From contig NZ_AFWF01000012.1 of assembly GCF_000222605.1 (NCBI RefSeq), forward strand, positions 1 through 64,000: a stretch of 64,000 bases of DNA. The letters are read 5' to 3'. Shown here one piece after another: positions 8,970 through 19,671 of this stretch (positions are counted from its first letter, which is position 1; the number at the start of each line of letters is the position of its first letter). The notes below the pieces were generated by a model. The model did not search any database. It saw nothing but the letters and a program-made list of their open reading frames with translations, and had not been told where the DNA came from. A program made the position numbers and the translations under genes. This DNA is from Vibrio ichthyoenteri ATCC 700023 (GTDB taxonomy: Bacteria; Pseudomonadota; Gammaproteobacteria; Enterobacterales; Vibrionaceae).

Positions 8970-9364
8970 AACAATCTCCTTTGTTTATTATTTAATCCAT
9001 CCAGGATGTTTATGTGCCATTTTTGTACGTCTCTTCACGTGCAAAGTCAATTATTCTCCTCTGATGTGTGCACTTGTTATTATTTTTTGCGCGTAATAAG
9101 TTAAAAATCTGGTCTGTGTAGCAAAAATTGTTACATCAATTGTATTAGAATGTTGCCAATCGTATAGTAACGATGTGAAATTTGAGAGAAACCTAATAAA
9201 TTCAAGGGTCGAAAGTAATATTTTATAGATTCTCGGATGTTGTTGTTAACATTGTGTTTACAATTTTAGAGTCTTATTTGGTGGCTTTTTGTTAACTTAA
9301 TGTTAAATTTTGTTGGGTTCAGCTCTCGATTTCTTTAATAACTATAAATGCTCTAGTGAGCTGA
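8970..9364. promoter_or_regulatory. Divergent control region gltA / sdhC with ArcA-like direct repeats
   Basis: AT-rich, gene-free 395 bases that must hold the promoters of both TCA transcription units. TGTTAA-type half sites recur with 11-base spacing: TTGTTAAC/GTGTTTAC (about 9244 and 9255) and GTTAACTTAA/TGTTAAATTT/TGTTG (9291, 9302, 9312). This is the arrangement of ArcA-P boxes, and ArcA represses sdh and gltA in E. coli. I could not place -10/-35 elements with certainty. Confidence 0.5.
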
Positions 9365-9757
9365 GTGAGCAAGCCCGTGAAAGAAAGAAAGTCAAGACCT
9401 GTAAACCTAGACTTGCAAACCATGCACTTTCCGATCACTGCTATCGCATCCATTGTCCATCGTGTGGCGGGTGTGATTACATTTGTAGCAGTCGGTATCC
9501 TGCTGTGGTTGCTGTCTCTATCTCTATCCTCCCCTGTAGGATTTATGAAAGCGGCTGACCTAATTGATGGTTGGTTCGTAACATTTATTCTGTGGGGCAT
9601 ACTAACCGCTTTAGCCTACCACATTGTTGGCGGTATCCGTCATCTGCTGATGGATATGGGCTATTTTGAAGAACTCGACACAGGTGCGTTAAGCGCTAAA
9701 GTCTCTTTTGCTGTGACTGGTGTGTTGTCGTTACTTGCGGGGATTTTGGTATGGTAA
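9365..9757 (+). CDS. sdhC: Succinate dehydrogenase cytochrome b556 subunit SdhC
   Basis: Membrane anchor of complex II that binds haem b and ubiquinone with SdhD. The 130-residue protein has three transmembrane segments (about 25-50, 68-90, 108-129). The motif HRVAGV after ITAIASIV holds the conserved quinone-site Ser/Arg region, and the haem-ligand His lies in LAYHIVGGIRHL. Translation starts at GTG (9365) with a poor ribosome site; this start gives the usual cytoplasmic N-terminus MSKPVKERKSRPVNLDLQ. It overlaps sdhD by seven bases. Confidence 0.95.
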   Translation: MSKPVKERKSRPVNLDLQTMHFPITAIASIVHRVAGVITFVAVGILLWLLSLSLSSPVGFMKAADLIDGWFVTFILWGILTALAYHIVGGIRHLLMDMGYFEELDTGALSAKVSFAVTGVLSLLAGILVW

Positions 9758-10095
9758 AACACGTTTCATCCTTTGGTCGTAACGGTGTACATGATTTCCT
9801 ATTGATTCGTGTCACTGCCATTCTTATGACCTTATACACGATCTACTTGGTGAGCTTTTGCGCGTTCACCGATATTTCTTACGTTTCTTGGACCCAATTT
9901 TTCGCGGGAACCTTCACCAAAGCCTTTACCATGGTGACGCTGACTTGCGTATTGATCCATGCGTGGATAGGCCTCTGGCAAGTTCTGACTGACTATATCA
10001 AATGCGCCAAATTGCGTGGTGGATTGCAAGTTGGTGTGGTGGCATTGCTATTAGGTTACTTCTTCTCTGGTCTGTTTATTTTGTGGGGTGCGTAA
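9751..10095 (+). CDS. sdhD: Succinate dehydrogenase membrane anchor subunit SdhD
   Basis: Second hydrophobic anchor of succinate dehydrogenase, 114 residues with three transmembrane helices (about 19-40, 55-76, 90-112). The segment VLIHAWIGLWQVLTDYIK carries the conserved haem/quinone-region His and the Asp-Tyr pair typical of SdhD. The start codon overlaps the end of sdhC and the stop directly abuts the GTG of sdhA, indicating tight translational coupling. Confidence 0.95.
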   Translation: MVKHVSSFGRNGVHDFLLIRVTAILMTLYTIYLVSFCAFTDISYVSWTQFFAGTFTKAFTMVTLTCVLIHAWIGLWQVLTDYIKCAKLRGGLQVGVVALLLGYFFSGLFILWGA

Positions 10096-11862
10096 GTGTC
10101 TATTCCAGTTCGTGAATTCGATGCCGTAGTAATCGGCGCAGGTGGTGCGGGCATGCGTGCTGCACTACAAATCTCTGAGCAGGGCCTTTCATGTGCGCTG
10201 CTGTCTAAAGTTTTCCCAACTCGTTCTCATACGGTTTCTGCTCAAGGTGGTATTACGGTTGCGCTTGGTAATGCGCACGAAGATCATTGGGAACAGCATA
10301 TGTACGATACCGTGAAAGGCTCCGATTACATCGGTGACCAAGACGCGATCGAATACATGTGTAAAAACGGTCCTGAATCGGTGATTGAACTTGAGAAGAT
10401 GGGCCTACCTTTTTCTCGTTTTGATAACGGTACAATCTATCAACGTCCGTTTGGTGGTCAGTCGAAAAACTTTGGTGGCGAACAAGCCGCTCGAACAGCT
10501 GCGGCGGCTGACCGTACAGGTCATGCGTTATTGCACACCTTGTATCAACAAAACATCAAACACAAAACCACGGTCTTTTCAGAGTGGTATGCGCTTGATT
10601 TAGTCAAAAATGAAGACGGCGCCATTCTCGGTTGTACCGCACTTTGCATGGAAACGGGTGAAGTGTGCTATTTCAAATCTAAAGCAACGATTCTGGCTAC
10701 GGGTGGTGCAGGGCGTATTTACGCATCAACCACTAATGCGCACATCAACACCGGCGATGGTGTTGGTATGGCAATTCGTGCCGGTGTACCAATGCAAGAT
10801 ATCGAAATGTGGCAGTTCCACCCAACCGGTATCGCTGGCGCAGGTGTGCTGGTGACGGAAGGTTGTCGTGGTGAAGGTGGTTACCTTCTTAATAAAGATG
10901 GCGAACGTTTCATGGAACGTTACGCACCCAATGCCAAAGACCTAGCAGGTCGTGACGTGGTTGCTCGCTCAATGATGATTGAGATTCGTGAAGGTCGTGG
11001 CTGTGATGGTCCTTGGGGTCCACACATTAAATTGAAACTGGATCACTTAGGTAAAGAAACTCTTGAGTCGCGCCTACCAGGTGTATGTGAGTTATCACGC
11101 ACCTTTGCTCACGTCGATCCAGTCAAAGAGCCAATTCCAGTTATACCGACTTGTCACTACATGATGGGCGGTGTGCCGACCCAAGTTTCTGGCCAAGCGA
11201 TTAAACAAGATGACGCGGGTAATGATGTTGAAATCCAAGGCTTGTTTGCCTGCGGTGAAATTGCATCAGTATCGGTACACGGCGCAAACCGTTTGGGTGG
11301 CAACTCATTGCTTGACCTCGTGGTATTTGGCCGCGCAACGGGACTGCACCTTGGTGAAGTGCTGAATAAGCAAGCAGAGGCGAAACCTGCAACAGACGCT
11401 GATATTGAGCGTTCACTTGAGCGTTATAACCGTTGGGAAAACAGTACTGACGGTGAAGATCCTGCTCAAATTCGTAAAGACCTTCAGCAGTGCATGCAAA
11501 ATAATTTCTCGGTATTCCGTGAAGGCGATGCAATGGCCAAAGGTCTTGAAGAGCTAAAAGTGATCCGTGAGCGTCTGAAGAATGCGCATCTTGCTGATAA
11601 ATCGACGGAATTTAACACCCAGCGTATTGAGTGTCTTGAACTCGAAAACTTAATGGAAACAGCTTACGCGACAGCCGTTGCCGCTAACTTCCGTACTGAA
11701 AGCCGTGGCGCTCATGCTCGCTTTGACTTCCCTGATAGGGATGATGAGCAGTGGCTATGTCACTCCATATACAACCCTGAGACTGAAGCAATGTCGAAGC
11801 GTAATGTGAATATGGAGCCAATACATCGTGAAGCTTTCCCGCCGAAAGCTCGTACATACTAA
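10096..11862 (+). CDS. sdhA: Succinate dehydrogenase flavoprotein subunit SdhA
   Basis: Catalytic subunit of complex II: oxidises succinate to fumarate using covalent FAD. The 588-residue protein has the dinucleotide-binding GAGGAGMRA (14-22), the FAD-attachment His45 in [10 protein letters not shown], substrate-site residues in QFHPTGIAG and [11 protein letters not shown], the [13 protein letters not shown] motif near 395, and a C-terminal [16 protein letters not shown]. It starts at GTG directly after the sdhD stop. Confidence 0.98.
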   Translation: MSIPVREFDAVVIGAGGAGMRAALQISEQGLSCALLSKVFPTRSHTVSAQGGITVALGNAHEDHWEQHMYDTVKGSDYIGDQDAIEYMCKNGPESVIELEKMGLPFSRFDNGTIYQRPFGGQSKNFGGEQAARTAAAADRTGHALLHTLYQQNIKHKTTVFSEWYALDLVKNEDGAILGCTALCMETGEVCYFKSKATILATGGAGRIYASTTNAHINTGDGVGMAIRAGVPMQDIEMWQFHPTGIAGAGVLVTEGCRGEGGYLLNKDGERFMERYAPNAKDLAGRDVVARSMMIEIREGRGCDGPWGPHIKLKLDHLGKETLESRLPGVCELSRTFAHVDPVKEPIPVIPTCHYMMGGVPTQVSGQAIKQDDAGNDVEIQGLFACGEIASVSVHGANRLGGNSLLDLVVFGRATGLHLGEVLNKQAEAKPATDADIERSLERYNRWENSTDGEDPAQIRKDLQQCMQNNFSVFREGDAMAKGLEELKVIRERLKNAHLADKSTEFNTQRIECLELENLMETAYATAVAANFRTESRGAHARFDFPDRDDEQWLCHSIYNPETEAMSKRNVNMEPIHREAFPPKARTY

Positions 11863-11872
11863 GGGAGGATAA

Positions 11873-12586
11873 ATGATGAAAATGAACTTCTCTTTGTATC
11901 GTTACAATCCAGATGTTGACGATAAACCATATATGAAAGACTACATTCTTGAGGTAGAAGAAGGCTCAGACATGATGCTTTTGGATGCGCTGATTCTACT
12001 CAAAGAACAAGACCCGACAATTTCATTCCGTCGCTCATGCCGTGAAGGTGTGTGTGGTTCCGATGGTTTGAATATGAACGGTAAAAATGGTCTTGCTTGT
12101 ATTACACCGCTATCAGCGCTTGCTGGAGATAAGATTGTTATTCGTCCGTTACCGGGACTTCCGGTTGTTCGTGACCTTATCGTAGATATGACGCAGTTTT
12201 ACGATAATTACGCGAAAGTGAAGCCGTTCTTGCACACCGAAGGGGCGTTGCCACCATCACGCGAGAATCTTCAAACGCCAGATGAGCGAGCACATCTTGA
12301 TGGTTTGTATGAATGTATTATGTGTGCATGTTGTACAACTTCGTGCCCATCGTTCTGGTGGAATCCGGATAAATTTATCGGTCCAGCGGGTCTATTAGCG
12401 GCGTATCGTTGGCTAATTGACAGTCGTGATACTGCAACAGATGAAAGATTGTCCGATCTCGACGACGCTTTTAGCGTTTTTCGTTGCCATGGCATAATGA
12501 ATTGTGTAAGTGTTTGTCCTAAGGGATTAAATCCGACCAAAGCAATTGGCCATATCAAGACAATGCTGGTCAATCGCTCAGTGTAG
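11873..12586 (+). CDS. sdhB: Succinate dehydrogenase iron-sulfur subunit SdhB
   Basis: Passes electrons from FAD through [2Fe-2S], [4Fe-4S] and [3Fe-4S] clusters to quinone. Ligands are visible: C56, C61, D64 and C76 for the 2Fe-2S centre (third ligand Asp, as in E. coli), CIMCACCTTSC (148-158) and CHGIMNCVSVCPKG for the other two clusters. Two adjacent ATGs at 11873 and 11876 and an internal one at 11882 are possible; GGGAGGAT just upstream supports the first pair. 237 residues from the first. Confidence 0.97.
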   Translation: MMKMNFSLYRYNPDVDDKPYMKDYILEVEEGSDMMLLDALILLKEQDPTISFRRSCREGVCGSDGLNMNGKNGLACITPLSALAGDKIVIRPLPGLPVVRDLIVDMTQFYDNYAKVKPFLHTEGALPPSRENLQTPDERAHLDGLYECIMCACCTTSCPSFWWNPDKFIGPAGLLAAYRWLIDSRDTATDERLSDLDDAFSVFRCHGIMNCVSVCPKGLNPTKAIGHIKTMLVNRSV

Positions 12587-12600
12587 ATAGAGATAAGATT

Positions 12601-12626
12601 GCCGCTGTTCATTGATGAACAGCGGC
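12601..12626 (+). other. Hairpin between sdhB and sucA
   Basis: Perfect inverted repeat GCCGCTGTTCAT / ATGAACAGCGGC 15 bases after the sdhB stop, followed by TTATTAC rather than a T-run. It may act as a 3' mRNA stabiliser or a weak attenuator separating the sdh part from suc expression. Confidence 0.65.
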
Positions 12627-12684
12627 TTATTACAAGCTCGGGATAGACCGAAGCAAACGTGAAAACTACTGGTTAAGGGAAAAT

Positions 12685-15540
12685 ATGCACAACGGCGTGA
12701 TGAAGGCATGGCTCGAGTCTTCACACTTGGCTGGCGCCAATGCAACGTATGTAGAGGATCTCTACGAACTGTATCTAAGTGATCCCGATCTGGTAAGTGA
12801 GGAGTGGATTCGTGTATTTGATGGGCTGCCTAAGCCTGATCAGGATGTAGTTGAACAACCGCATTCACGTGTCCGTGATTACTTCCGTCGACTCGCTCAA
12901 GAAACAAAGCATTACAATGTCCAAGTTAGTGACCCCGATGTCGATGCTAAACAAGTTAAAGTACTTCAGCTGATCAATGCGTACCGTTTCCGCGGCCATG
13001 AAGCAGCTGAACTTGATCCCCTCGGTCTATGGAACCGCCCTCCGGTGGTTGAACTAGATCCTTCATTCCATAATCTTACCGAAGACGACTTAGAAGAAAG
13101 CTTCAACGTAGGTTCATTTGCTATTGGTCAAGAGACCATGCGATTGAAAGATATTCTTGCTGCGTTGAAAAAAATCTACTGTGGTTCTATCGGCGCAGAA
13201 TACATGCACATCATCGATACTGAGCAAAAGCGTTGGATTCAACAACGTTTAGAGCCAGTGGTTGGTGAACCTCAGTTTTCTGCAGAGGAAATGCGTGACT
13301 TCTTAGATGAATTGACTGCAGCGGAAGGCCTTGAGCGATACTTAGGCGCGAAATTCCCTGGTGCGAAGCGTTTCTCATTGGAAGGTGGCGACGCCATGAT
13401 CCCAATGATGAAAGAGCTGATTCGTCATGCGGGTAAAAGTGGTATGCGCGAAGTCGTGATTGGTATGGCCCACCGTGGTCGTCTCAACATGCTGGTTAAC
13501 GTTCTGGGTAAAAAGCCGCAAGATCTGTTTGATGAGTTTGCCGGTAAACACGGCGAATCATGGGGTACCGGTGATGTAAAATATCACCAAGGTTTCTCGG
13601 CTGATTTTGCTACACCGGGCGGCGATGTTCACTTAGCATTGGCATTTAACCCTTCTCACCTTGAGATCGTCAACCCAGTGGTTATGGGCTCGGTACGTGC
13701 ACGTCAGGATCGCCTCGGCGATAAAGATGGCAGCACAGTACTGCCAATCACCATTCACGGTGACTCAGCAATCGCGGGTCAAGGTGTAGTGGCAGAAACA
13801 TTCAATATGTCACAAGCACGTGGTTATCGCGTCGGCGGTACGGTGCGAGTCGTGGTCAACAACCAAGTTGGTTTTACCACCTCTAACCCACGCGATATGC
13901 GTTCAACCATGTACTGTACTGATATTGCAAAAATGGTGCAGGCTCCGATCTTCCACGTTAATGCTGATGATCCAGAAGCGGTGGCATTCGTGACGCGAAT
14001 TGCGCTTGATTACCGTAATGAGTTTAAGCGTGATGTAGTGATTGATTTGGTTTGTTACCGTCGCCATGGTCACAACGAAGCGGATGAGCCGAATGCGACT
14101 CAGCCGCTGATGTATCAAAAAATCAAAAAGCACCCAACTCCTCGTAAACTTTACGCCGACGTTCTAATTGAACGTGGTGACTACGATATTGAAACCGCCA
14201 CGCAGATGGTCAATGAGTATCGTGATGCGCTAGATCGTGGTGAAGTTGTGGTGAAAGAGTGGCGTCCAATGGCGTTACACTCGGTTGATTGGTCTCCGTA
14301 CCTTGGTCACGAGTGGGACACTCAATGGGACAGCCAATATGGCAGAGAACGTTTGGTTGAACTTGGCCATCGCTTATGTCAAGTACCTGAAAGCCACAAG
14401 CTGCAAAGCCGTGTAAACAAGCTTTACAACGATCGTATCGCGATGATGAGCGGCGAGAAAGCGGTTGACTGGGGTATGGCTGAAACATTGGCTTACGCCA
14501 CCTTAGTTGACGATGGCAAGCGTATCCGTATTTCGGGCCAAGATGCTGGCCGTGGCACCTTCTTCCACCGTCATTCCGTTTTGCACAATCAAACAGATGC
14601 TAGTACCTATATTCCACTGGCGAATGTGCATGACAAACAAGGTCCATTCCAAGTGATTGACTCGGTGTTGTCTGAAGAAGCGGTATTGGCCTTTGAGTAT
14701 GGTTATGCAACCGCAGAGCCGAGTGGTTTAACCATTTGGGAAGCGCAATTTGGTGATTTTGCCAATGGTGCTCAAGTCGTGATTGACCAATTTATCTCAT
14801 CGGGTGAGCAGAAATGGGCACGTCTATGTGGCCTGACAATGTTGTTACCTCATGGTTATGAAGGTCAAGGCCCTGAACACTCGTCAGCCCGTTTGGAGCG
14901 CTACCTACAATTGTGTGCAGAACAAAATATGCAGGTGGTCGTTCCTTCGACTCCGGCTCAGGTTTACCACATGATCCGCCGTCAGGTTGTGCGCCCAATG
15001 CGTCGTCCTCTGATCGTGATGTCTCCTAAATCTCTTTTACGTCACCCATTGTGTACGTCGAGTTTAGAAGATTTATCAGCAGGTACATTCCTTCCAGCGA
15101 TCCCTGAAATTGATCAACTGGATGCGAAGAAAGTTAAGCGTGTTGTGTTCTGTTCGGGCAAGGTTTACTTCGACCTACTTGAGCAGCGTCGTAAAGATGA
15201 ACAACAAGATGTTGCAATTGTACGTATCGAGCAGCTTTATCCATTCCCTCTGGAAGAAGTGAAAGCCGCGATTGAAGCGTACACCAATGTCGAAGACTTC
15301 GTTTGGTGTCAGGAAGAGCCTCAAAACCAAGGTGCTTGGTACTGTAGCCAGCATAACTTCCGCGCAGCGATTCCAGCAGGAACGGATCTGAAATACGCAG
15401 GTCGTCCAGCATCAGCATCGCCCGCTGTAGGTTATATGTCGGTTCACTTGAAACAACAAAAAGCGTTGGTTGAAGATGCTCTGACGATTAGTTCAAACAC
15501 CTCAGATTCTAAAACCCCGAATAAAGAACTAGAAGTATAA
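12685..15540 (+). CDS. sucA: 2-oxoglutarate dehydrogenase E1 component SucA
   Basis: Thiamine-diphosphate decarboxylase that starts oxidative decarboxylation of 2-oxoglutarate and transfers the succinyl group to SucB. The 951-residue protein has the N-terminal E2-binding helix ([16 protein letters not shown]), the ThDP domain with [27 protein letters not shown] and NNQVGFTT, the metal-site [12 protein letters not shown], and the C-terminal transketolase-like half with [15 protein letters not shown] and [16 protein letters not shown]. Length is typical. It starts at ATG 12685 after AAGGGAAA. Confidence 0.97.
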   Translation: MHNGVMKAWLESSHLAGANATYVEDLYELYLSDPDLVSEEWIRVFDGLPKPDQDVVEQPHSRVRDYFRRLAQETKHYNVQVSDPDVDAKQVKVLQLINAYRFRGHEAAELDPLGLWNRPPVVELDPSFHNLTEDDLEESFNVGSFAIGQETMRLKDILAALKKIYCGSIGAEYMHIIDTEQKRWIQQRLEPVVGEPQFSAEEMRDFLDELTAAEGLERYLGAKFPGAKRFSLEGGDAMIPMMKELIRHAGKSGMREVVIGMAHRGRLNMLVNVLGKKPQDLFDEFAGKHGESWGTGDVKYHQGFSADFATPGGDVHLALAFNPSHLEIVNPVVMGSVRARQDRLGDKDGSTVLPITIHGDSAIAGQGVVAETFNMSQARGYRVGGTVRVVVNNQVGFTTSNPRDMRSTMYCTDIAKMVQAPIFHVNADDPEAVAFVTRIALDYRNEFKRDVVIDLVCYRRHGHNEADEPNATQPLMYQKIKKHPTPRKLYADVLIERGDYDIETATQMVNEYRDALDRGEVVVKEWRPMALHSVDWSPYLGHEWDTQWDSQYGRERLVELGHRLCQVPESHKLQSRVNKLYNDRIAMMSGEKAVDWGMAETLAYATLVDDGKRIRISGQDAGRGTFFHRHSVLHNQTDASTYIPLANVHDKQGPFQVIDSVLSEEAVLAFEYGYATAEPSGLTIWEAQFGDFANGAQVVIDQFISSGEQKWARLCGLTMLLPHGYEGQGPEHSSARLERYLQLCAEQNMQVVVPSTPAQVYHMIRRQVVRPMRRPLIVMSPKSLLRHPLCTSSLEDLSAGTFLPAIPEIDQLDAKKVKRVVFCSGKVYFDLLEQRRKDEQQDVAIVRIEQLYPFPLEEVKAAIEAYTNVEDFVWCQEEPQNQGAWYCSQHNFRAAIPAGTDLKYAGRPASASPAVGYMSVHLKQQKALVEDALTISSNTSDSKTPNKELEV

Positions 15541-15551
15541 GGAAGATAGAA

Positions 15552-16757
15552 ATGACAATTGAAATTCTGGTTCCAGATCTACCTGAATCAGTCGCTGACG
15601 CAACCGTGGCTACTTGGCACAAACAACCGGGCGATATTATCGCTCGTGATGATGTTTTGGTTGATATTGAAACAGATAAAGTGGTTCTTGAAGTTCCAGC
15701 ACCAGAAGCGGGCATACTTGAAGCCATTATTGAAGTTGAAGGTGCGACGGTTTTGTCGAAGCAGTTAATTGCCAAGATCAAACCAGGAGCGGTTGCTGGT
15801 GAACCAACAACCGACACGACGGAAGAGTCTCAAGCTTCCCCTGATAAGCGTCATAAAGCATCTCTAACGGAAGAGAGCAACGATGCACTAAGCCCTGCAG
15901 TTCGTCGTTTATTGGCTGAGCATGGTCTGGAAGCTCATCAGGTTAAAGGTACCGGTGTTGGTGGCCGTATTACTCGTGAAGACATTGATGCGCATTTGGC
16001 TAACGCGAAAGCGGTGCCAGCAGTGCAAGATGAAATCGCACCAGCGCCGGCTGCTGCTCGTAGCCAAAAGCGTGTACCAATGACACGTCTACGTAAGACG
16101 GTGGCAAATCGTCTGCTTGAAGCGAAGAATAGTACCGCGATGTTGACGACGTTTAATGAAGTCAACATGAAACCAATCATGGACTTGCGTGCACAGTACC
16201 AAGAGCAGTTTGAAAAGCGTCATGGCATTCGATTGGGCTTTATGTCGTTCTATGTAAAAGCGGTAACGGAAGCGCTAAAACGCTACCCAGAAGTGAATGC
16301 ATCGATCGATGGAGAAGACATCGTTTACCACAACTATTTCGATATCAGCATGGCGGTTTCTACGCCACGTGGCCTAGTAACACCAGTGCTTAAAGACTGT
16401 GACACATTGGGTTTCGCCGATGTTGAAAAAGGCATTAAAGAGCTCGCAATCAAAGGCCGTGACGGTAAGTTAACGGTTGATGAATTGATGGGCGGTAACT
16501 TTACCATCACCAATGGTGGTGTGTTCGGTTCTCTGATGTCAACGCCAATCATCAATCCGCCACAATCGGCTATCTTGGGTATGCATAAGATCCAAGACCG
16601 TCCAATGGCCGTTGATGGCAAAGTTGAAATCTTGCCAATGATGTATTTGGCATTGTCTTATGACCACCGTTTAATCGATGGCCGTGAGTCAGTGGGCTTC
16701 CTTGTGACCATTAAAGAGTTACTTGAAGATCCAGCACGTCTCTTATTAGACGTTTAA
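15552..16757 (+). CDS. sucB: Dihydrolipoyl succinyltransferase E2 component (SucB/OdhB)
   Basis: Core of the 2-oxoglutarate dehydrogenase complex; moves the succinyl group from lipoate to CoA. The 401-residue protein has one lipoyl domain with modified Lys43 (ETDKVVLEV), a Pro/Ala/Glu-rich linker, the peripheral-subunit-binding domain ([20 protein letters not shown], about 114-133), a second linker and the catalytic domain ending in [10 protein letters not shown] with active His372. It follows sucA by 11 bases with ribosome site AAGGAAGA. The E3 subunit lpd is not here, as is usual. Confidence 0.97.
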   Translation: MTIEILVPDLPESVADATVATWHKQPGDIIARDDVLVDIETDKVVLEVPAPEAGILEAIIEVEGATVLSKQLIAKIKPGAVAGEPTTDTTEESQASPDKRHKASLTEESNDALSPAVRRLLAEHGLEAHQVKGTGVGGRITREDIDAHLANAKAVPAVQDEIAPAPAAARSQKRVPMTRLRKTVANRLLEAKNSTAMLTTFNEVNMKPIMDLRAQYQEQFEKRHGIRLGFMSFYVKAVTEALKRYPEVNASIDGEDIVYHNYFDISMAVSTPRGLVTPVLKDCDTLGFADVEKGIKELAIKGRDGKLTVDELMGGNFTITNGGVFGSLMSTPIINPPQSAILGMHKIQDRPMAVDGKVEILPMMYLALSYDHRLIDGRESVGFLVTIKELLEDPARLLLDV

Positions 16758-16768
16758 TATCGCTGAAA

Positions 16769-16795
16769 CGTCGAGTTATCGCCGATAGCTCGACG
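16769..16795 (+). other. Hairpin between sucB and sucC
   Basis: Inverted repeat CGTCGAGTTATC / GATAGCTCGACG with a three-base loop and one imperfect pair, 11 bases after the sucB stop. No T-run follows, so it is more likely an mRNA-processing or stabilising structure than a full terminator. The remaining 160 bases to sucC hold no recognised gene and could contain a separate sucCD promoter. Confidence 0.55.
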
Positions 16796-16954
16796 CTTAA
16801 AGTGGCAGAGGCTAGACTCGCTCAACGGTCCGGCCTTCATTTGAATCGTATTGCGATTGATTTGAGAAGACCCTACAGACGTAAAAGCAGTGCTCAAACT
16901 GTGACGTTATGGAAATTATAAATCCCTTAAGGGAATAATAAACGGAATATCAAA

Positions 16955-18121
16955 ATGAATTTGCATGAATACCAAGCCAAACAGCTGTTTGCAGAATTCG
17001 GTTTGCCTGTGCCAGAAGGCTACGCTTGTGACACCCCACAAGAAGCGTTTGAAGCGGCGGGCCGTATTAGTACTGAGAAGAAAGTCGTTAAGTGTCAAGT
17101 TCACGCTGGTGGCCGCGGTAAAGCGGGCGGCGTTGAATTGCACGATACGAAAGATGGCGTAAAAGAATTTGCGCAAAAGTGGCTAGGTAAAAATCTAGTA
17201 ACTTACCAGACTGACGCCAATGGTCAGCCGGTATCGAAAATCCTAGTCGAAGAAGCGTCAAGCATTGCTAACGAACTTTACTTAGGCGCGGTTGTAGACC
17301 GCTCGACTCAACGTATTGTATTCATGGCTTCAACCGAAGGTGGCGTGGAAATTGAAAAAGTAGCGGAAGAAACGCCGGAACTTATTCATAAAGCGGCTAT
17401 CGATCCACTCGTTGGCCCTCAGGCATATCAAGGCCGTGAGCTGGCGTTTAAACTGGGCCTTAAAGGCGACCAAATTAAACAGTTCGTTAAGATCTTTATT
17501 GGTCTTGGCGAGATGTTCGCGCAATACGATCTTGCGCTACTTGAAATTAACCCTCTGGTGATTACTGGCGATGACAATCTATTGTGTCTCGACGGTAAAA
17601 TTAATATTGATTCAAATGCACTCTACCGTCAGCCAAAACTGCGTGAAATGCACGATCCTTCGCAAGAAGATGAGCGTGAAGCACATGCAGCTCAGTGGGA
17701 GCTAAACTACGTCGCACTGGATGGCAATATCGGCTGCATGGTGAATGGTGCCGGCCTTGCGATGGGTACGATGGACATCGTTAATTTGCACGGTGGTCAG
17801 CCAGCTAACTTCCTTGATGTTGGCGGCGGCGCAACCAAAGAGCGCGTAACAGAAGCCTTTAAGATCATCCTTTCTGACAGTAATGTCAAAGCGGTGTTCG
17901 TTAATATCTTTGGTGGTATTGTTCGTTGCGACCTAATTGCCGAAGGCATTATTGGCGCAGTTGAAGAAGTTGGTGTTGAAGTGCCAGTGGTTGTGCGCCT
18001 AGAAGGTAACAACGCACCACTTGGTTCGCAAAAATTGGCTGAAAGTGGCCTAAACATCATCGCTGCAAATTCTCTATCAGAAGCTGCAGAAAAAGTCGTA
18101 GCGGCAGCGGAGGGCAAATAA
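16955..18121 (+). CDS. sucC: Succinyl-CoA synthetase beta subunit SucC
   Basis: ATP-grasp subunit that, with SucD, converts succinyl-CoA to succinate with nucleotide triphosphate formation. The 388 residues match the family. The ATP-grasp domain begins [20 protein letters not shown] and includes [15 protein letters not shown]; metal-binding and Rossmann-like C-terminal segments are seen in [19 protein letters not shown] and [12 protein letters not shown]. Its stop overlaps the sucD start in TAATG. Confidence 0.98.
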   Translation: MNLHEYQAKQLFAEFGLPVPEGYACDTPQEAFEAAGRISTEKKVVKCQVHAGGRGKAGGVELHDTKDGVKEFAQKWLGKNLVTYQTDANGQPVSKILVEEASSIANELYLGAVVDRSTQRIVFMASTEGGVEIEKVAEETPELIHKAAIDPLVGPQAYQGRELAFKLGLKGDQIKQFVKIFIGLGEMFAQYDLALLEINPLVITGDDNLLCLDGKINIDSNALYRQPKLREMHDPSQEDEREAHAAQWELNYVALDGNIGCMVNGAGLAMGTMDIVNLHGGQPANFLDVGGGATKERVTEAFKIILSDSNVKAVFVNIFGGIVRCDLIAEGIIGAVEEVGVEVPVVVRLEGNNAPLGSQKLAESGLNIIAANSLSEAAEKVVAAAEGK

Positions 18122-18993
18122 TGTCAGTACTAATTAACAAAGATACCAAGGTTATTTGTCAAGGTTTCACGGGTGGTCAGGGGACTTTCCACTCTGAGCA
18201 AGCAATTGCTTACGGCACAAAAATGGTTGGCGGTGTGTCACCAGGTAAAGGTGGTCAAATGCACCTTGGCCTACCGGTATTTAATACTGTGCGTGACGCG
18301 GTTGAAGTAACGGGTGCAACCGCATCGGTTATTTATGTGCCTGCGCCATTTTGTAAAGATGCCATTCTTGAAGCTATCGATGCTGGTATCAAGCTCATTG
18401 TCACGATTACAGAAGGCATTCCAACGCTTGATCTGCTGGATGTAAAAGTACGTCTTGATGAAGCGGGTGTGGTGATGATCGGTCCAAACTGTCCGGGTGT
18501 GATTACGCCAGACGAATGTAAGATCGGCATTATGCCTGGTCACATTCATAAGAAAGGTAAAGTCGGTATCGTATCTCGTTCGGGCACCTTGACCTACGAA
18601 GCGGTTAAGCAAACTACAGACGAAGGCTTTGGCCAATCGACGTGTGTTGGTATCGGTGGTGACCCAATTCCGGGTTCAAACTTTATCGATATTTTGAAAC
18701 TGTTCCAAGCCGATCCAGAAACCGAAGCGATTGTGATGATCGGTGAAATCGGTGGTACGGCAGAAGAAGAAGCAGCGGCATTTATCAAAGATAATGTCAC
18801 TAAGCCGGTTGTGTCTTATATCGCTGGTGTAACAGCGCCTCCAGGCAAACGCATGGGCCACGCAGGTGCCATCATCTCAGGCGGTAAAGGTACGGCAGAA
18901 GATAAGTTTGCCGCGCTGGAAGAAGCGGGTGTTAAAACGGTGAAGTCGTTGGCTGATATCGGCAAAGCACTACGCGAGATTACCGGCTGGTAG
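18121..18993 (+). CDS. sucD: Succinyl-CoA synthetase alpha subunit SucD
   Basis: CoA-binding subunit carrying the phosphohistidine intermediate. The 290-residue protein has the CoA-binding [11 protein letters not shown] near the N-terminus, GPNCPGVI (121-128) and the active His247 in [14 protein letters not shown]. Its start overlaps the sucC stop by one base, so the pair is translationally coupled. A terminator follows 23 bases after the stop and closes the sdh-suc block. Confidence 0.98.
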   Translation: MSVLINKDTKVICQGFTGGQGTFHSEQAIAYGTKMVGGVSPGKGGQMHLGLPVFNTVRDAVEVTGATASVIYVPAPFCKDAILEAIDAGIKLIVTITEGIPTLDLLDVKVRLDEAGVVMIGPNCPGVITPDECKIGIMPGHIHKKGKVGIVSRSGTLTYEAVKQTTDEGFGQSTCVGIGGDPIPGSNFIDILKLFQADPETEAIVMIGEIGGTAEEEAAAFIKDNVTKPVVSYIAGVTAPPGKRMGHAGAIISGGKGTAEDKFAALEEAGVKTVKSLADIGKALREITGW

Positions 18994-19016
18994 TAGGTAA
19001 CGGTTAATCAAACGAC

Positions 19017-19048
19017 AAAGGCTCAGCATTGCTGAGCCTTTCTTTTTT
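19017..19048 (+). terminator. Intrinsic terminator after sucD
   Basis: Stem AAAGGCTCAGC / GCTGAGCCTTT with a three-base loop, then CTTTTTT. It is the end of the sucCD transcript and directly precedes the heptamer repeats. Confidence 0.9.
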
Positions 19049-19059
19049 AAGGCTGTATA

Positions 19060-19101
19060 GAATTGAGAATTGAGAATTGAGAATTGAGAGTTGAGAATTG
19101 A
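19060..19101. repeat. Six tandem GAATTGA heptamers
   Basis: Six head-to-tail heptamers, five exact GAATTGA and one GAGTTGA, lie directly after the sucD terminator and before the stop of the convergent small gene. The period and the GAGAA core (GAGAATT here, GAGAAGC after gltA) match the heptamer array at 7647-7681. Confidence 0.85.
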
Positions 19102-19115
19102 GAGGGAGGCCTTTC

Positions 19116-19397
19116 TTAACCTAACTTCGCTTCTAACTGGGCAAGCCGTTGCTGCAATTCTTGCACTTGTGCTTCCAATTGAGTGATGCGATCCGATTCC
19201 GGTTTTGCCTCAGCGGCTACTTCAATTTTTGGCACTCGGCTGCTACTTTTCCAACTTTTAATCGTACTAATGAGTGCAGGCATCGGCACGGATGTTTTTA
19301 GGCGTGCTTTGACCAATGCGACGGTTGGCTCTTTGCCTTCAGCAATTAAGGCGGTAATGATTTGCTCAAGTTCTAGGCTGACATCTTTAGTAAGCAT
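19116..19397 (-). CDS. Small predicted DNA-binding/coiled-coil protein
   Basis: I do not recognise a named family. The 93-residue product has an N-terminal helical part (LEQIITALIAEGKEPTVALV then KARLKTSVPMPALISTIKSW) that looks like a helix-turn-helix, as at the N-terminus of KfrA-type proteins. A basic/acidic linker and a C-terminal coiled coil (ITQLEAQVQELQQRLAQLEA) follow. The initiating ATG has AAAGGAAC upstream. It sits between sucD and the csrB RNA and points away from csrB. A nucleoid- or DNA-binding role is inference only. Confidence 0.7.
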   Translation of the reverse strand: MLTKDVSLELEQIITALIAEGKEPTVALVKARLKTSVPMPALISTIKSWKSSSRVPKIEVAAEAKPESDRITQLEAQVQELQQRLAQLEAKLG

Positions 19398-19493
19398 TGA
19401 CGGTTCCTTTTAGCGTTGTAACGTCATTGTTGGCTATTAGAGCATCATAGCGATTCGTCTTGTTGTTGGCGAATGGAAAAATAGGAAATCATC

Positions 19494-19511
19494 TGTGCGA
19501 GATCTCTTACA
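19494..19511. promoter_or_regulatory. UvrY/VarA (GacA-type) binding palindrome upstream of csrB
   Basis: The 18-base near-palindrome TGTGCGAGATCTCTTACA closely matches the GacA/UvrY upstream activating sequence known from csrB promoters of gamma-proteobacteria (TGT..GAGATCTC..ACA). It lies about 160-180 bases before the predicted csrB start, the usual distance. In Vibrio the response regulator is VarA. Confidence 0.85.
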
Positions 19512-19637
19512 TGCCGTGTAGGAAAAACAACTTAGTAAACCACTACATTTGTCGACTTAATGCTGTAACCTTATGACTTGTAAGGTAATGATGATTATAT
19601 ACTCACGGCAAGGTTGTGTAATTGTGACTTTGAGCAA

Positions 19638-19665
19638 TTGTTTCTAGCTTAGATTCGCGTAAATT
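19638..19665 (+). promoter_or_regulatory. Predicted sigma-70 promoter of csrB
   Basis: TTGTTT, 16-base spacer, TAAATT. This places transcription start near 19672, so the RNA begins with a GTCGAATGGAG segment inside a CTTTGTC/GACAAAG hairpin, which resembles the 5' hairpin of known CsrB RNAs. Confidence 0.5.
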
Positions 19666-19671
19666 AGTCTT

